Positions 62,091 through 64,000 of a stretch of 64,000 bases of DNA are shown in pieces; within the stretch, counting starts at the first letter, position 1, and each line of letters begins with the position of its first letter. The notes under the pieces were generated by a model. It saw nothing but the letters and a program-made list of their open reading frames with translations. It had not been told where the DNA came from and searched no databases. This DNA is from Drosophila persimilis (Eukaryota > Arthropoda > Insecta > Diptera > Drosophilidae), in NCBI RefSeq assembly GCF_003286085.1, contig NW_020825340.1:186001-250000 (forward strand), written 5' to 3'. Both the position numbers and the translations under genes were made by a program.

Positions 62091-63865
62091 TTATAAAACA
62101 TAGACAAAGGTCCAGTAGAGCGCATTGAAGGCCAGAAACATCACTGGAAAGAGGAAACGCGATCGCCGATCTATCCACATGGCAATCTCCTGCGGTGTCA
62201 TGGTTGTAAATGTGGGCGGCGTCTCCTTCTTTTCTTTGTCGATGTCAATTATATGCTCATTGCTCATCCGCTCACTAGATATGGACACATTGTCGGCACA
62301 CTCGGTCTTAATGATGGGCAGATTTGGCTGTAGTGATAAGGAGTGCAAGGATTAGCACACAGCACACTTCGATTGGTCTTTATTTCATACTCACATGAAC
62401 TGTTAGGTAATTGTTATAGCCATGATTTACATTGCCATTGCCATTGCGAACGCTCTCTGTGCTGGAAACGATATTGTCCAGGCTCGAGCATGATCTGGCT
62501 CTGGAATCGTTGCTGAGACTGCCGCCCATCTGACGACGCGATGGGCGTGGCGTGAGTGTAGACTTGATGATGTATTTGCTGTTGACCTTCTTCAGCTCGA
62601 TATTCTCCTTGCGACGCCAGATCGTATTGACGAAGGCGAACTCCACCAGGCTTCCAAAAATGAAGAAGGTACAGCCCAGAAACCAAACCTCCGACACCTT
62701 GATGTAGCTAACCTTTGGCAGGTTTTTACTCTGCGATGACGACAACGTGATGAACGACAACATGGTGCTGGTTCCTGTGCAAGAAGCAATCATTTATAAG
62801 AAGTATTTCCCTAATAGTTAAGATTCAGCTGACTTACCTAACATGATGCGCGGCGGGGAGGCATCTGCCTGAAGCCAGAAGGACACCCACGATATGGCCA
62901 CAATCATCATGGAGGGGAGATAGTAGTCCAGCAAATAGAAACCAATTTCACGCCTCAAATTCACAGTAAAGCTCAGAGAACTGTAGTCACCCACTAAAAA
63001 AAGATTATGAATTTAGTAATATCTTAATAAAAACTTCATTTTAATAGCTCTTACGAAATGCACCGTGACGTAGATTGATTTCATCCGAGTGCACGATGGT
63101 TGTGTTGTGCCAGAACTTTTCCATGTTGTACTCTGTAAGTCGCATTTCCGGATCAAAAGAGATGGGCGAGCGCTCCTCCCATTCGAGAACCAGATCCGAG
63201 GTATTGTACATCCCTGAACGATCAAGAAATCGTTTTATATATAGGTATATGGTTTTATGACAAATGGTTTTGCTTACAGCTCTCTATAACTGTGGAGCAG
63301 AGCTGCTGGTCAAACGGGAATTTCTTGAAGTTCATCCAGCAATACAGTGAGGCCTGCATGCGCGTGGATAGGATGACATTCCCCTCTGGTGACAACGAGG
63401 TCAGCACATCCTTCTCGTCTGTGCCCAGAATGCTGGACTCTCGTTCATTGGCAAAGAAGATGTGCGGCAGCCACAGGCGTTCGCTCAGATGCTTCTGGCC
63501 CAGAATATTGTCATCTCTCTGGAAGGCCTTGTAGGCCAGTCGCTTGTCCTGGAACCTGAGCTGCAGCAGGGCGTGCATCTTGAACTGCAACAGATCCGAG
63601 TTTAAATTCTGCAGGAAGTACACATAGATGCGTGTCTTCACCACAATGGGTAGCCGTTTGGCGTCACTGTCGTATTCTGGGGGTAAAACCTTTATGATGA
63701 TGGATTCTCTAACTTTAGGTGCATGCCAGATCCTTACCAATGGGTCGCTCTAACCGATCATAGCGGCAGACATGGGTCAGTGTCTGTATAAGCTGGGAAT
63801 GCTGCATGTATGAAGCATTGGCCAGAGAGGGACAGTCCTGGTCCTCCACAGTATCGATAGTGGCC
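62091..63865 (-). CDS. CG7589: Cys-loop ligand-gated anion channel subunit (partial, 5' end off the window)
   Basis: A pentameric neurotransmitter- or ion-gated channel subunit of the GABA/glycine/pHCl-type family. Exons seen, 5' to 3' on the minus strand: 63865-63738, 63676-63278, 63213-63055, 62993-62838, 62774-62395 and 62327-62091. All phases fit, giving about 485 residues to the stop. The ligand-binding domain has the Cys-loop CWMNFKKFPFDQQLC (13 residues between Cys) and VLEWEERSP. TM1-TM2 lie in the fourth exon (GFYLLDYYLPSMMIVAISW, VSFWLQADASPPRIMLG), TM3 in the fifth (WFLGCTFFIFGSLVEFAFVN), then a roughly 100-residue cytoplasmic loop, and TM4 at the very C-terminus (FPVMFLAFNALYWTFVYVL). 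The signal peptide exon lies beyond 64000. Assignment to CG7589 (insect group I chloride channels with CG6927 and pHCl-2) rests on adjacency to UQCR-Q and memory. The family is certain, the exact orthologue less so. Confidence 0.85.
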
Positions 63866-64000
63866 CTGGAAAAGTATAGGAGAGGTTAGAAACGGAAAGG
63901 AGAGGAGAGAAAGCTTCAAGTGCCTGCGATCAGATGACACATAATCCAGGTATTATAACTCATTTTTATATGCATACTAATACTAAACCTTGCACAAAAG

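Overview
The window is Drosophila nuclear DNA. Evidence: introns with GTRAGT donors, Ohler-type fly core promoters, many CAG/CAA, GT and TACATA microsatellites, a gypsy-class errantivirus, and recognisable fly genes (simj, U4-U6-60K, Oatp74D, an edin-like immune peptide, UQCR-Q, a CG7589-like channel). From memory most of these lie on Muller element D (3L of D. melanogaster, several near 74C-E). The long intergenic DNA suggests a genome larger than D. melanogaster, perhaps the obscura group, but the species is a guess.

Layout. 1-4.96 kb: no coding sequence, probably upstream DNA or a 5' intron of simj. 5.0-10.0 kb (+): simj, the p66/GATAD2 subunit of NuRD, with eight coding exons rebuilt from splice sites. 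12.7-14.4 kb (+): U4-U6-60K (Prp4-type spliceosomal WD40 protein) in one exon. 15.55-18.4 kb (-): Oatp74D, the ecdysone importer, six coding exons. 18.4-42.6 kb: no host gene, interrupted by a 7,857-bp errantivirus (32559-40415) with identical 532-bp LTRs and a TACA target duplication. 42.7-43.0 kb (-): small secreted edin-like peptide with a TATA box and NF-kB/GATA-like sites. 43.2-57.6 kb: a second gene desert. 57.6-58.4 kb (+): an unrecognised basic coiled-coil protein. 59.7-59.9 kb (-): a 54-residue one-pass membrane microprotein. 60.5-60.8 kb (-): UQCR-Q, complex III subunit. 62.1-63.9 kb (-): a Cys-loop anion-channel gene running off the right edge.

The genes are housekeeping or developmental neighbours with no shared pathway. 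The most informative non-gene structure is repeat content. The promoters of U4-U6-60K and UQCR-Q, 48 kb apart on opposite strands, share about 210 bp of related sequence that ends in the same core promoter element. Several MITE-like families (pogo-like, a TA-flanked CACTC family, piggyBac-like) are visible as terminal inverted repeats with target duplications. The retroelement appears very young. It has an apparent -1 frameshift site between gag and pol, an unusual 21-residue tandem repeat between protease and reverse transcriptase, and a one-base frame break in env.
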